DNA of 54,213 bases from an uncultured Pseudomonadota bacterium (GTDB lineage: Bacteria; Pseudomonadota; Gammaproteobacteria; Burkholderiales; SG8-39). The stretch is from contig CAIKRR010000042.1 in NCBI GenBank assembly GCA_903829815.1, positions 1 through 54,213 of the forward strand, read 5' to 3'. Numbering within the stretch: the first letter of the stretch is position 1; each line of letters opens with the position of its first letter. Under the pieces are notes generated by a model that worked only from the letters and a program-made list of their open reading frames with translations, did not search any database and was not told the DNA's origin. The translations under genes were made by a program, and so were the position numbers. Positions 47,101 to 54,001 of the stretch are shown here, one piece after another.

Positions 47101-48151
47101 TGTGGCAAGCAAGCTCAAGCTCAAAACGCTTGACTCGGCACAGCGCGTCTACTTCCTCGCCGCCGGCATGGTGCTGGATCCGGCTCGCTATGGTGAGGAC
47201 CTCTGGCGATTTGCAGAAGGGTCGTCCCGACGCGTTCAACATCTCGCGGACTTGCTGGGGAACGAGCTCGGCGATCTGTCCCAAGATGTGGATATGCACG
47301 CGACGACCTTTGGCAAGTTGATCGAGATTCAGACCCCCTTCGCGGAGTTGGACTGGCCCACCGGGGGCAGTGTTGTGAGCCCCGCCATGCGCCTTGGCGA
47401 CCTCGTCGGCAGCCTCATCAGCAAGTTGGTCGCGCTTGCCACCCCGGAGAGCCTGGAGGAGGTCGACCGTCTTCTCGCGCTACCGACCATGGTCAAGATC
47501 AGTCGGCGGTTGCTCAGCGGGAAACACGAGCTGATTCAGAAATTGAGAGAACACCGCTTCAGCCCCCCGACGCTGCTCGAGGTCACTGGCATTCTGAGCA
47601 ACAAACCCCCGGTCAGCGCGGCCGACCTCCAGGCCATCGTCCTGGACCATCTGGATCAGATTGCGCGTGACATCAAGACGAGCAACAAGGACCTTTTCAG
47701 ACAGTTCTGGACGGAGACCTCACCGAACCAGCACAAAGGCGAACACAGCTGCCGGGACGCACTCATCGCGCTTCTGAGCGCACGCCTTGAGCCGCTTGAG
47801 ATCGATTGTCAGCCCGAGGGCGACTACGTCAACGACAAGCGGGCAGACATACGGGTGTCTTGCCGCAACCAGTATGTGCTGCCCATCGAAATCAAAGGGG
47901 AGTGGCATGCCAAGCTCTGGTCGGCCATCCAGGCGCAGCGGGTGGCGCAGTACACAAGCCCACCGCAGACCAATGGCCATGGGGTGTACCTGGTCTTGTG
48001 GGTGGGTGGCAAGGAGCAGCCGGCGGCCAAAGATGAGGGCCGTAAACCCCAGACAGCCGATGAGCTCGCGTCCAGATTGCAGAACTTCGTAGCGTCCGAG
48101 GTACGCGAACTCATTGCGGTCAGAGTCCTCGACATTTCCTGGCCGTCTTGA
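44132..48151 (+). CDS. NACHT-like STAND NTPase with C-terminal PD-(D/E)xK nuclease domain
   Basis: 1339 residues starting at the base after the previous stop. P-loop GEPGAGKS at 39-46; NACHT-type Walker B LDGLDE at 82-87 with DHCLF before it; winged-helix-like end of the NTPase with EPSHRSIAEYLAARWLG, matching the S-H-R-S-x-x-E-Y-L-A-A motif of NACHT and related STAND proteins. About 300-1180 is a long helical region (many Leu/Ala/Arg, no obvious TPR consensus), probably the sensor. Near the C-terminus: RADIRV with Asp1239, IEIKGEW with Glu1253 and Lys1255, then QRVAQYTSPPQTNGHGVYLVLW, the order of a type IIP/Mrr-like nuclease with Gln. This is the plan of an infection sensor with a DNA-cutting effector; I know no named system with exactly this arrangement. 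Confidence 0.85.
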   Translation: MVFVARTVRPIQDPNGERPNPEPVALESLRTVPAWVLLGEPGAGKSRAFKSEAEATQGLYLPLAQFLFDDIDDAWRDHCLFLDGLDEIRPSGGSQSILHQLRARLKRLGQPGFRIACRAADWFGQSDRAEIETASPDGRVKVYTLEPLSPADIKRILQTNLHRGDADDFIALAEQRGIGALLHSPQSLALADKALSGTTWPESRDDTYRLACEALVQEANPAHRARTRLQPRPTEGVLDAAGHLFASLLLADKTGIALDAAVRHERFPALDELPTEKPDLAAVAIGTRLFIQSPAEEQRLEPSHRSIAEYLAARWLGKQLDRHGLPLLRLQNLMLGFDGKAVAGLRGLYGWLALRSHQARAWLIDNDPLTVALYSDAKPMDLASKRRLLAAIRRETESNPSVLWDLQGAEPIDTLFEPSLRDDFAATLHDARRDDATQRYVVFLLKVLQRSPKSGVLKSELKRVATDGSRWPRVRRHALEAWLGCASPAHAVDLLNQLSQGKLTDPGDELTGLLLDRLFPGSLTAADVMRYLRVPQGTMLGQYQHFWAYLFPRKVSDTELPCVVDALAQRNDLQQHDWRDVHRSRMLATVVARAIQVHGDSIDDAKLFDWLHIGTDEYGERRHEPEFDQTVAQWLSSRPDRYKGLLGVCFERNDHNPTPLLGLFNDAQVLRGVPAPQDLGQWHFERIDRTGNEILAREHLAEAVRSLWSGPASQALSLEAVLEWAEADATRRQWLEPMLACEIPEWRRVQSQATHDRKQQHADIIRQRSIALGRHLHEISQGTAAPALMGELAGVWAGRYTDTRGDTPLDRLKSYCENYEEVFHAAKQGLPACVSRKDLPSVAEIIDLNLKQSSHWIRGACLLGMELMGLQDPLAIDGLATPVLERMIAFWLTDGRQNAPAWFEHLVIEKPELVAPVLIEYAGASFKARKDHVGGIHALERDSRYARLARLSVPALLERFPTRQKASQLQWLAYLLRAALRYQMPALAGIVASKLKLKTLDSAQRVYFLAAGMVLDPARYGEDLWRFAEGSSRRVQHLADLLGNELGDLSQDVDMHATTFGKLIEIQTPFAELDWPTGGSVVSPAMRLGDLVGSLISKLVALATPESLEEVDRLLALPTMVKISRRLLSGKHELIQKLREHRFSPPTLLEVTGILSNKPPVSAADLQAIVLDHLDQIARDIKTSNKDLFRQFWTETSPNQHKGEHSCRDALIALLSARLEPLEIDCQPEGDYVNDKRADIRVSCRNQYVLPIEIKGEWHAKLWSAIQAQRVAQYTSPPQTNGHGVYLVLWVGGKEQPAAKDEGRKPQTADELASRLQNFVASEVRELIAVRVLDISWPS

Positions 48152-48190
48152 TCAGAGGATAGCCACTGCCCGGGGCTTTGTTGTCGATCG

Positions 48191-48264
48191 GCCCACTCAC
48201 TTTCAGGTCCCAACCCGCGGGCGCCGGGCGCCTCGACCTGGGCGAGGCCGCATGGTGAGTGGGC
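48191..48264. repeat. 10-bp inverted repeat after the NTPase gene
   Basis: GCCCACTCAC at 48191-48200 and its exact complement GTGAGTGGGC at 48255-48264, with an inner CAGGTC/GACCTG pair at 48205-48210 and 48235-48240. The nested arms would make a long imperfect hairpin, either a terminator-like structure or the scar of the island end. No T-run follows. Confidence 0.7.
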
Positions 48265-48313
48265 ACCCCCGCCATGATCGGACCGCAGGTGCTGCTCGTC
48301 ATTCAGTCAAGCG

Positions 48314-49114
48314 TCAATGGACCCCCATCATGTGGTTCAGGGTCAGTACGTGCTCGGTAAACTCGGGAAAGGCGCGCGTGTGTTGCGGGTCGCGTGGACG
48401 TGGAAAGTCGATGGCGATGTCAGCGATGATCCGCCCGGGGCGATCGCTCATCACGAGGATGCGATCAGACAGGAAAACCGCCTCGGGGATGCTGTGGGTG
48501 ATCAGAATGACCGTCTGCTTGCCTTCCTCCCACAAGCGCAGGAGTTCGACGTTCAACTGGTCGCGCGTCAGTGCGTCCAGGGCGCCGAAGGGCTCGTCGA
48601 GCAGCAGAATCTGTGGTCTGAGGATGAGAATCTGGCCGAACGCCGCGCGCTGACGCATGCCACCTGACAACTGGTGCGGGAACAGACTGCGATACGGGGT
48701 GAGCTTCAGTACATCGAGAATACGCCGGGTTCTCTCCGCGATCTCGGATGTCGACAGGCCGCGCATTTCGGCCGCCAGGCGAATGTTGGCTTCGACCGTG
48801 ATCCAGGGCAGCATATTGTGGGTTTGGAAGACGATACCCACATCGGATGAAGGCGAGCGCTGCAACTGCCCGAGCACCCTGACCTCACCACCTGCATCAG
48901 CCGGGATCAGTCCGCCCACCATGCGCAGCAAGGTGCTCTTGCCACACCCGCTAGGCCCGAGGATGGATACAAACTGCGAGCGAGCAACCTCGAACGAGAC
49001 CTTTTCCAGCGCGACGGTTCCGCCCTCGAAGGTCTTGCTCGCGTTCTTCGTCGAGATGGCGGAGGCACGGTCTGCGACCGGTTGTTCCTCTGCCCCGGGG
49101 CTACCAGGTGTCAT
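48314..49114 (-). CDS. ABC transporter ATP-binding protein (SsuB/TauB-like)
   Basis: 266 residues, ATG at 49114 sharing a base with the VOC gene stop (TAATG). Walker A LGPSGCGKSTLLRMVGGL, signature QLSGGMRQRAAFGQILILRP, Walker B ILLLDEPFGALDALTRDQLN, and ITHSIPEAVFLSDRILVM fit the nitrate/sulfonate/taurine importer ATPases. Last gene of the cluster. Confidence 0.9.
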   Translation of the reverse strand: MTPGSPGAEEQPVADRASAISTKNASKTFEGGTVALEKVSFEVARSQFVSILGPSGCGKSTLLRMVGGLIPADAGGEVRVLGQLQRSPSSDVGIVFQTHNMLPWITVEANIRLAAEMRGLSTSEIAERTRRILDVLKLTPYRSLFPHQLSGGMRQRAAFGQILILRPQILLLDEPFGALDALTRDQLNVELLRLWEEGKQTVILITHSIPEAVFLSDRILVMSDRPGRIIADIAIDFPRPRDPQHTRAFPEFTEHVLTLNHMMGVH

Positions 49115-49515
49115 TACTTTTTCGAGCCTACCCAGCCGTTATGGGAGATGTCGAAGATGATGCCATTCGGGTCGCGGTACTTCTTCTCGTAGTAGAGCGA
49201 CTCCTTCTCGATCGGCAGATCGAGAAAGAAGGTGCCACCGTTGTCCTCGATCGATTTGCCCTGCTCGTCGAGGTCATCGACCCAGAACCCGACGTGATGC
49301 ACACCCACGTAGTCCTTGCCGCGCTCTTTTCCCGCCGCCTCATCGGTCTTGTAGTTGAGGAGCGCCAGACAGATGGTGCCATCGGTGAGGTAGACCCCTG
49401 AGGCGATGGGCGATTCGGTCTTGCCCGCCTCGGTCATGCCGAAGGTCTTCATGTAGAACTTGGCGGCTTCTTCGGGGTCGGGAACGGCCATCGCGATGTG
49501 TCGGAGTTTTGCCAC
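49114..49515 (-). CDS. VOC-family protein (glyoxalase I-like)
   Basis: 133 residues: a single vicinal-oxygen-chelate unit. MAKLRHIAMAVPDPEEAAKFY, GKDYVGVHHVGFWVDDLDE and KKYRDPNGIIFDISHNGW supply the expected His and Glu/Asp-type metal ligand regions. Likely an isomerase, lyase or dioxygenase acting on a catabolic intermediate. Confidence 0.8.
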   Translation of the reverse strand: MAKLRHIAMAVPDPEEAAKFYMKTFGMTEAGKTESPIASGVYLTDGTICLALLNYKTDEAAGKERGKDYVGVHHVGFWVDDLDEQGKSIEDNGGTFFLDLPIEKESLYYEKKYRDPNGIIFDISHNGWVGSKK

Positions 49516-49561
49516 GGTTCTTGCTCCAGGTGAGTGCGGATGACTTGAAAGACTGGCGTTG

Positions 49562-50329
49562 TCAGAGACCGCGCCACCAGATGCGGCGAGCGATCAGTTC
49601 GATGAGCAGATACAGCACGCCAACCAGAACCGAGATTGCCAGCAGTGCAGCAAAAAGCAGGTCGGTACGGGCATTGGCGTTGGCCAGCAGAACCAGATTG
49701 CCCAACCCCTTCTCCGACCCGACAAACTCCCCGGCGATGGCGCCAATGACTGCCAGTGGCATGGCCGTGCGACAGCCATCCATGATGGATGGCAGGGCAC
49801 TGGGTACTCGCAAGCGTCTGAACGTGTTCCATGGCGAGGCACCAATGGCGCGGAAATGTTCGATCAGATGCACCGGGGTGCCAGCCAGTCCGCCCATGGT
49901 GGAAATCACCACCGGGAAAAATGCAAACAGGAACGCCATCAGAACCTTGGATGAGGTGCCGTAGCCGAACCATATGACCAGCAGCGGGGCGAGCGCAATC
50001 TTGGGCAGCCCCTGAAAGATCACGATGAACGGGTAGCAGGTTCGTCGAAAGACGGGCAGTGCAAAGATGGCAAGTCCCAGCGCGACGCCGCCCGCCACCG
50101 CGGCCACATAGCCCAGCACCACCTCCCAACCCGTGATTGCAGATTCACGCAGAAGGACGTCGATGTTCTTCCAGGCTGTAGCAAGGATCTGCGATAGCGG
50201 GGGCAGGAGATAGCGCTTGATGCCGAGCAGATCGACCGCCTTCTCCCAGATGACGGCCAGTACGACAAACGCGACCAGAGGATCGATGAAGGATCGTGGT
50301 ACGGCTCTGAGGAAGGAGAGGCGCGGCAA
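49562..50329 (-). CDS. ABC transporter permease (SsuC/TauC-like)
   Basis: 255 residues, about six transmembrane helices. The EAA-type coupling loop HFRAIGASPWNTFRRLRVPSALPSIMDG and GAIAGEFVGSEKGLGNLV are characteristic of sulfonate/taurine/nitrate and aromatic-acid importers. 5 bp downstream of the larger VOC gene. Confidence 0.9.
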   Translation of the reverse strand: MPRLSFLRAVPRSFIDPLVAFVVLAVIWEKAVDLLGIKRYLLPPLSQILATAWKNIDVLLRESAITGWEVVLGYVAAVAGGVALGLAIFALPVFRRTCYPFIVIFQGLPKIALAPLLVIWFGYGTSSKVLMAFLFAFFPVVISTMGGLAGTPVHLIEHFRAIGASPWNTFRRLRVPSALPSIMDGCRTAMPLAVIGAIAGEFVGSEKGLGNLVLLANANARTDLLFAALLAISVLVGVLYLLIELIARRIWWRGL

Positions 50330-50334
50330 CTGGT

Positions 50335-50880
50335 CTACTTGCCTTTGTCAGGGTCGATGCTCGGACCCCAGTCGGGAGGGGGCACCAGAAATCGGCTGTA
50401 ATGCCAGCGATCGAACCCATCGATATCATCGGGCCACACACGCGCTTCGTAGGTCGAGCCTTTGGGTATCTGCAGCATCTCGCAGTAGAACTCGACATAG
50501 TTGCCGTCGGGATCCTTGAAGACAAGAAACACGTTCTCGCCCGGCCCGTGCTTGCCGATGCCACGCACGATTTCCACATTGTTTTCCTGCAGGAAACGTC
50601 CGAGCGTTTCAATCTCTTCGAGCGAGGCCACCTCGTAGGAAAAATGCTCCAGGCCTGGCCGCCCCGGCACCACCGGTTCGATGGCGCGCGGATCATCCGA
50701 TCTGAGTTGCGCCAGCGCCAGATCATGATGGTCGGTACTGCTGCGCAGGAATACCATCTGGTCACCGATCCAGTCGGAGACTTCCAGGCCGACGATTTCG
50801 GTGTAGAACTTCACCGATGCCTGGATGTCGCGAACATTGAGCACCAAGTGCCCCAGTCGCCGTGGATGTGGACGATTCAT
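50335..50880 (-). CDS. VOC-family protein (catechol 2,3-dioxygenase-like)
   Basis: 181 residues from ATG 50880; ATG 50907 is an alternative that overlaps the upstream stop. RLGHLVLNVRDIQASVKFYTEIVGLEVSD, GLEHFSYEVASLEEIETL and DPDGNYVEFYCEM give the conserved His and Glu metal-ligand positions of extradiol-dioxygenase-like VOC proteins. An aromatic ring-cleavage or related reaction is likely. Confidence 0.82.
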   Translation of the reverse strand: MNRPHPRRLGHLVLNVRDIQASVKFYTEIVGLEVSDWIGDQMVFLRSSTDHHDLALAQLRSDDPRAIEPVVPGRPGLEHFSYEVASLEEIETLGRFLQENNVEIVRGIGKHGPGENVFLVFKDPDGNYVEFYCEMLQIPKGSTYEARVWPDDIDGFDRWHYSRFLVPPPDWGPSIDPDKGK

Positions 50881-50890
50881 GGGCGTGTGA

Positions 50891-51883
50891 TCACTTGAGG
50901 AATTCATTGCTGAACACATCCTCTGCGCGCACAGCACCTTTGAGGTCATAGGCCTTGTCGACAAAGCCGATGGTGGCGCGGATGCGGTCTTCGCGGATGA
51001 ATCCGAGGCCGTTTGCTCGCACCGGCGCATCCTGAATCAGTTCGCCGATTTCCTTCACCTGTTGAAGCGCGATGGCGCGATCGACCACTGGAAAGGCCTT
51101 GACGAGAAGATCGGTGGCCTGCTCGGGGTTGGCGATGGCCAGGTCAAACCCGCGGTAGGCATTGCGCAGGAACTTGCGCACCGTATCGGGCCGGGACTTG
51201 ATCAGGGCCTCGGAGGTGGCAAAGCCGTTGCCGTAGGCGTTCAGCCCATAGTCGGCGTAGTCAAACCAGCCAACCGATAGTCCAGCGGCAGCCGCCGTTC
51301 GCTGCACAACGACCCGATCGCTGCCCTTCCAGCATTCGACCAGATCGATCCTGCCCTCGACAAGCGAACCGGAGATCACCGCGGGGTCAAGCCGCATGAG
51401 CTTGATGAAGTCGCGCGACTTGCCGTTGAGTTCCAGCCAGGCCGGTACGACATTGTGGACCGGAGAGGCTGAGCCCCCGCCGAGCGTGCGCCCCTTGATG
51501 TCCTCGAGCGTTTTGGGCTGCAGTCGGTTGCTGACCCAGCAGATAGCAGCAGGCCAGCGTGTGTTGATGGCTCCGATCATCTTGATCTTGCCACCATTGG
51601 AGCGGTTGAGTACAAGGCTGATTGGGTCCACATAGCCGAATTCGAACTGACCCTGATCGAGTTCATTGGCTGTGCGCGTGCCGCCATATCCTCGAACGAT
51701 GTTCACCTCCAGTCCTGCCTCGCGAAACCAGCCTAGCTCCTGGGCTACGATGACACCGATCGAACTGCCTTGCGGCAGCCAGGCCATGTTGTAGGTGACC
51801 TTTTCCTGGGCAGAGGCATGCCCTGCCAGGAGTACGGCACCGATCAGGAATGATGCGCGGATGAATTGCAGGGCAGCTGTCAT
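50891..51883 (-). CDS. ABC transporter substrate-binding protein (NMT1/THI5-like)
   Basis: 330 residues with a signal peptide ending near GHASA-QEKV. VTYNMAWLPQGSSIGVIVAQELGWFREAGLEVNIVRGYGG, the conserved QGQFEFGYVDP and FLRNAYRGFDLAIANPEQA are typical of the sulfonate/taurine/aromatic uptake class. The ligand cannot be named; the two VOC enzymes and the FAH hydrolase in the same operon point to an aromatic compound. Confidence 0.86.
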   Translation of the reverse strand: MTAALQFIRASFLIGAVLLAGHASAQEKVTYNMAWLPQGSSIGVIVAQELGWFREAGLEVNIVRGYGGTRTANELDQGQFEFGYVDPISLVLNRSNGGKIKMIGAINTRWPAAICWVSNRLQPKTLEDIKGRTLGGGSASPVHNVVPAWLELNGKSRDFIKLMRLDPAVISGSLVEGRIDLVECWKGSDRVVVQRTAAAAGLSVGWFDYADYGLNAYGNGFATSEALIKSRPDTVRKFLRNAYRGFDLAIANPEQATDLLVKAFPVVDRAIALQQVKEIGELIQDAPVRANGLGFIREDRIRATIGFVDKAYDLKGAVRAEDVFSNEFLK

Positions 51884-51919
51884 GGTTGCTCTCGCAGGCT
51901 GTCTTGACGATCGAAGGTG

Positions 51920-52867
51920 TCAGCGACGTTCGTTGGCGACGCGGTTGCGGATCGATCCGATCTTCTCAAGCGAGGCCACCATCACGTCACCGTCGTTCAG
52001 GTAAGTACCGCGACCCATGCCGACACCGGCCGGTGTGCCGGTGGCGATGACATCGCCGGGTTCGAGCGTGACGATGGTTGACAGGTAGGCGATCTGCTCC
52101 CGGACGCTCCAGATCATGTTGCCGGTGGAGTCGTTCTGCATGCTCTCGCCGTTCACGGTGAGTTCCATGCGCAGGTCTTGGGGATCCTTGATGAACCACG
52201 CTGGCACAATCCAGGGACCGAAGGGCGCGAAGGTGTCGTGGCACTTGCCCTGGAACCAGTCGAACTTGAACGGGTAATCGGCACGCATGTTCAGATCGCG
52301 TGCCGACACGTCGTTCACGATGGAGTAGCCAGCAACGTAATCCAGTGCTTTGTCGACCGAGACGCGACGCGCCCGTTTGCCGATGACGGCAGCCAGTTCG
52401 ACCTCCCAGTCGAGCATCGACGTTTCTGCCGGCTTGCGTATCGTCTCGCGCGGGCCGATGACCGTGTTCTGCAGTTTGAGAAACATGTAGGGCTTGCTTT
52501 CGCTCTTGGCGGCAAGCACGGTTGTCATCTCGTTCGCATGCTCGATGAAGTTGGACGCTGCGCAGAAGATGCGTTGGGGGCGGTAGGGGGCAACGGCCAG
52601 CTTGTCGGCCAGACCCAGGGACTTCAGTTTGCCCGCCGCGGCCTGCTCAACGATCAAGGGTGCAGCCTTGCGCAGCAAAGGCTTGAAAGTCGCCCAGTCG
52701 CTCATCATGCTGGCCACACCGCCATCCACCGAGTCTGCCTTGAAGCCGGGTATACGCGCAGCCTTGATGGCTGCCTTCAGGTCGTACATCTGGGTGTCGA
52801 TGACGATTGCAGGTGCAGTCCCGATCTTGCTTTTGTACGTGGCCAGTGCGAACCAGATCATTGCCAT
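51920..52867 (-). CDS. Fumarylacetoacetate hydrolase-family protein
   Basis: 315 residues, cytosolic. IFCAASNFIEHANEMT, MFLKLQNTVIGPRETIRKPAETSMLDWEVELAAVIGKRARR, GYSIVNDVSARDLN and LEPGDVIATGTPAGVGMGRGTYL match the FAH fold; the metal ligands lie in the WEVELA and NDVSA regions. FAH-family enzymes hydrolyse or decarboxylate ring-fission products. First structural gene after the regulator, behind the operator pair. Confidence 0.9.
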   Translation of the reverse strand: MAMIWFALATYKSKIGTAPAIVIDTQMYDLKAAIKAARIPGFKADSVDGGVASMMSDWATFKPLLRKAAPLIVEQAAAGKLKSLGLADKLAVAPYRPQRIFCAASNFIEHANEMTTVLAAKSESKPYMFLKLQNTVIGPRETIRKPAETSMLDWEVELAAVIGKRARRVSVDKALDYVAGYSIVNDVSARDLNMRADYPFKFDWFQGKCHDTFAPFGPWIVPAWFIKDPQDLRMELTVNGESMQNDSTGNMIWSVREQIAYLSTIVTLEPGDVIATGTPAGVGMGRGTYLNDGDVMVASLEKIGSIRNRVANERR

Positions 52868-52913
52868 TTCTCCGCCAGTCGATGAACTGAGGAAAATCTA
52901 TCCTGCTTTTCTC

Positions 52914-52943
52914 ATGTATGCAAGTCAGTCATCATGTATACAT
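52914..52943. promoter_or_regulatory. Paired operator sites for the GntR regulator
   Basis: ATGTATGCA at 52914-52922 and the perfect palindrome ATGTATACAT at 52934-52943. Their starts are 20 bp apart, about two DNA turns, so both face the same side of the helix. TGTATACA-type sites are common targets of GntR/FCD regulators. The sites lie between the regulator's 3' end (the second overlaps its last codons) and the FAH start. Confidence 0.65.
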
Positions 52944-53626
52944 TCGTCTTTGTGGTGGGTCTCGTCGACGGGTTGGTTGCTGCCGTGCTGTTTCTCGAAA
53001 TAGGCGATCACGTTGGTCGCGCTGCTGCCGGTATGTGAATACATGGCTTCGAAAGCGGCATTGGCGTCAGAGCGCAGGATCGCGTCAGCAATGAGTTGAT
53101 GCTCGGCGATGGAGCTTCTCAGCCGGTCGCCCGTATTGAAGAACTGGCGGGCACGAAAAGGCTCGAGCCGTTGACGTATGTTGCTGGCGAGCGCGTGAAG
53201 GTTCCGGTTGCGCGCGCCTGTGTAAATCGACTGGTGAAAGCTCTCGTTCAGGCTGGCATAGGCGTCGGTCTTGCCTTCTTCGGCCGCCTTGCGCGCCTGC
53301 GTGTGAACTCGTTCGATCTGGATCTTTTCCGAGATCCCCGAGCGCAGCGCACACAGCTTTGCGCAGATGCCATCGACCTCGCTCGCCGCTTCAAACAGAT
53401 CGAGCAGGCCTGCCAGATCGATGGTGGCAACGGAAAACCCGCGCCTCGCCTTGGCTTCGACAAGACCGGTGGCTGCCAGATCCCGCAGGGCATCGCGAAC
53501 CGGCGTGCGCGATACGCGAAACCGGGTTGCAAGGGCAATTTCTTCCAGCTTGGTGCCCGGCAGCAGTCGCCCATCGACGATATCGCGCGCCAAACGCGTG
53601 GAAATCTTCTGGGACAAGGTGCTCAT
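52925..53626 (-). CDS. GntR-family transcriptional regulator, FCD class
   Basis: 233 residues from ATG 53626. N-terminal winged helix (LARDIVDGRLLPGTKLEEIALATRFRVSRTPVRDALRDLAATGLVEAKARRGF) and C-terminal FCD ligand domain with ASEVDGICAKLCA, NESFHQSIYTGARNRNL and SIAEHQLIADAIL, whose Asp/His residues bind a metal and an organic acid. Probably controls the downstream FAH-to-ATPase cluster through the paired sites. Confidence 0.9.
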   Translation of the reverse strand: MSTLSQKISTRLARDIVDGRLLPGTKLEEIALATRFRVSRTPVRDALRDLAATGLVEAKARRGFSVATIDLAGLLDLFEAASEVDGICAKLCALRSGISEKIQIERVHTQARKAAEEGKTDAYASLNESFHQSIYTGARNRNLHALASNIRQRLEPFRARQFFNTGDRLRSSIAEHQLIADAILRSDANAAFEAMYSHTGSSATNVIAYFEKQHGSNQPVDETHHKDECIHDD

Positions 53627-53744
53627 GAAGTACTCCGAGGTGCAGTCACGGGATACCACTACCGGTTGTCGTCAGTGGGGGTGACGAGCGTAGAGGCTGT
53701 CAATGCGCTGGTCAACGACCTGTGGCCTGCGCGTGCGTGCTCCG

Positions 53745-53849
53745 GCGGGACCTTGCGCCTACTGTTGGATCATCGACGATCGGGCCGGCAACCGGGCTCG
53801 AGCCACGATCCTCACCACCCAGTTGCCGGTCGATCACTGGCACGCCTGG
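53745..53849 (+). pseudogene. IstB-like (IS21 helper ATPase) remnant
   Basis: The stretch IIDDRAGNRARATILTTQLPVDHWHAW (end coded by 53805-53849) closely resembles the region of IstB just after the Walker B, including the conserved S/T-Q-L-P-V-x-x-W-H. Only about 35 residues remain, with no P-loop. Confidence 0.62.
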
Positions 53850-54001
53850 TGGCTGTGGCGGAGCGCGAGAAGAGCATCCAGCTGATCGAAGCCTCGAAGG
53901 AAGCCGAGCAGAACGCCATTGTAATCAAGGTGTCGGCTTCGGCCTAGAAGGAAGTCGCGCTCGACCTGGCCGAATCTGTGACCATCGAGGCCAAGGCGAA
54001 C
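53846..54001 (+). pseudogene. Flotillin/YqiK-like remnant
   Basis: In a frame shifted from the IstB piece, RLVAVAEREKSIQLIEASKEAEQ... followed by an in-frame TAG at 53945-53947, then KEVALDLAESVTIEAKAN. The Ala/Glu-rich coiled heptads look like the C-terminal half of flotillin-type proteins. The call is from pattern only. Confidence 0.4.

Noticed and set aside
42875-48151. The two-gene island as a toxin-antitoxin pair
   Set aside because: Sizes (418 and 1339 residues) and the presence of two NTPase/nuclease proteins do not fit known toxin-antitoxin families.
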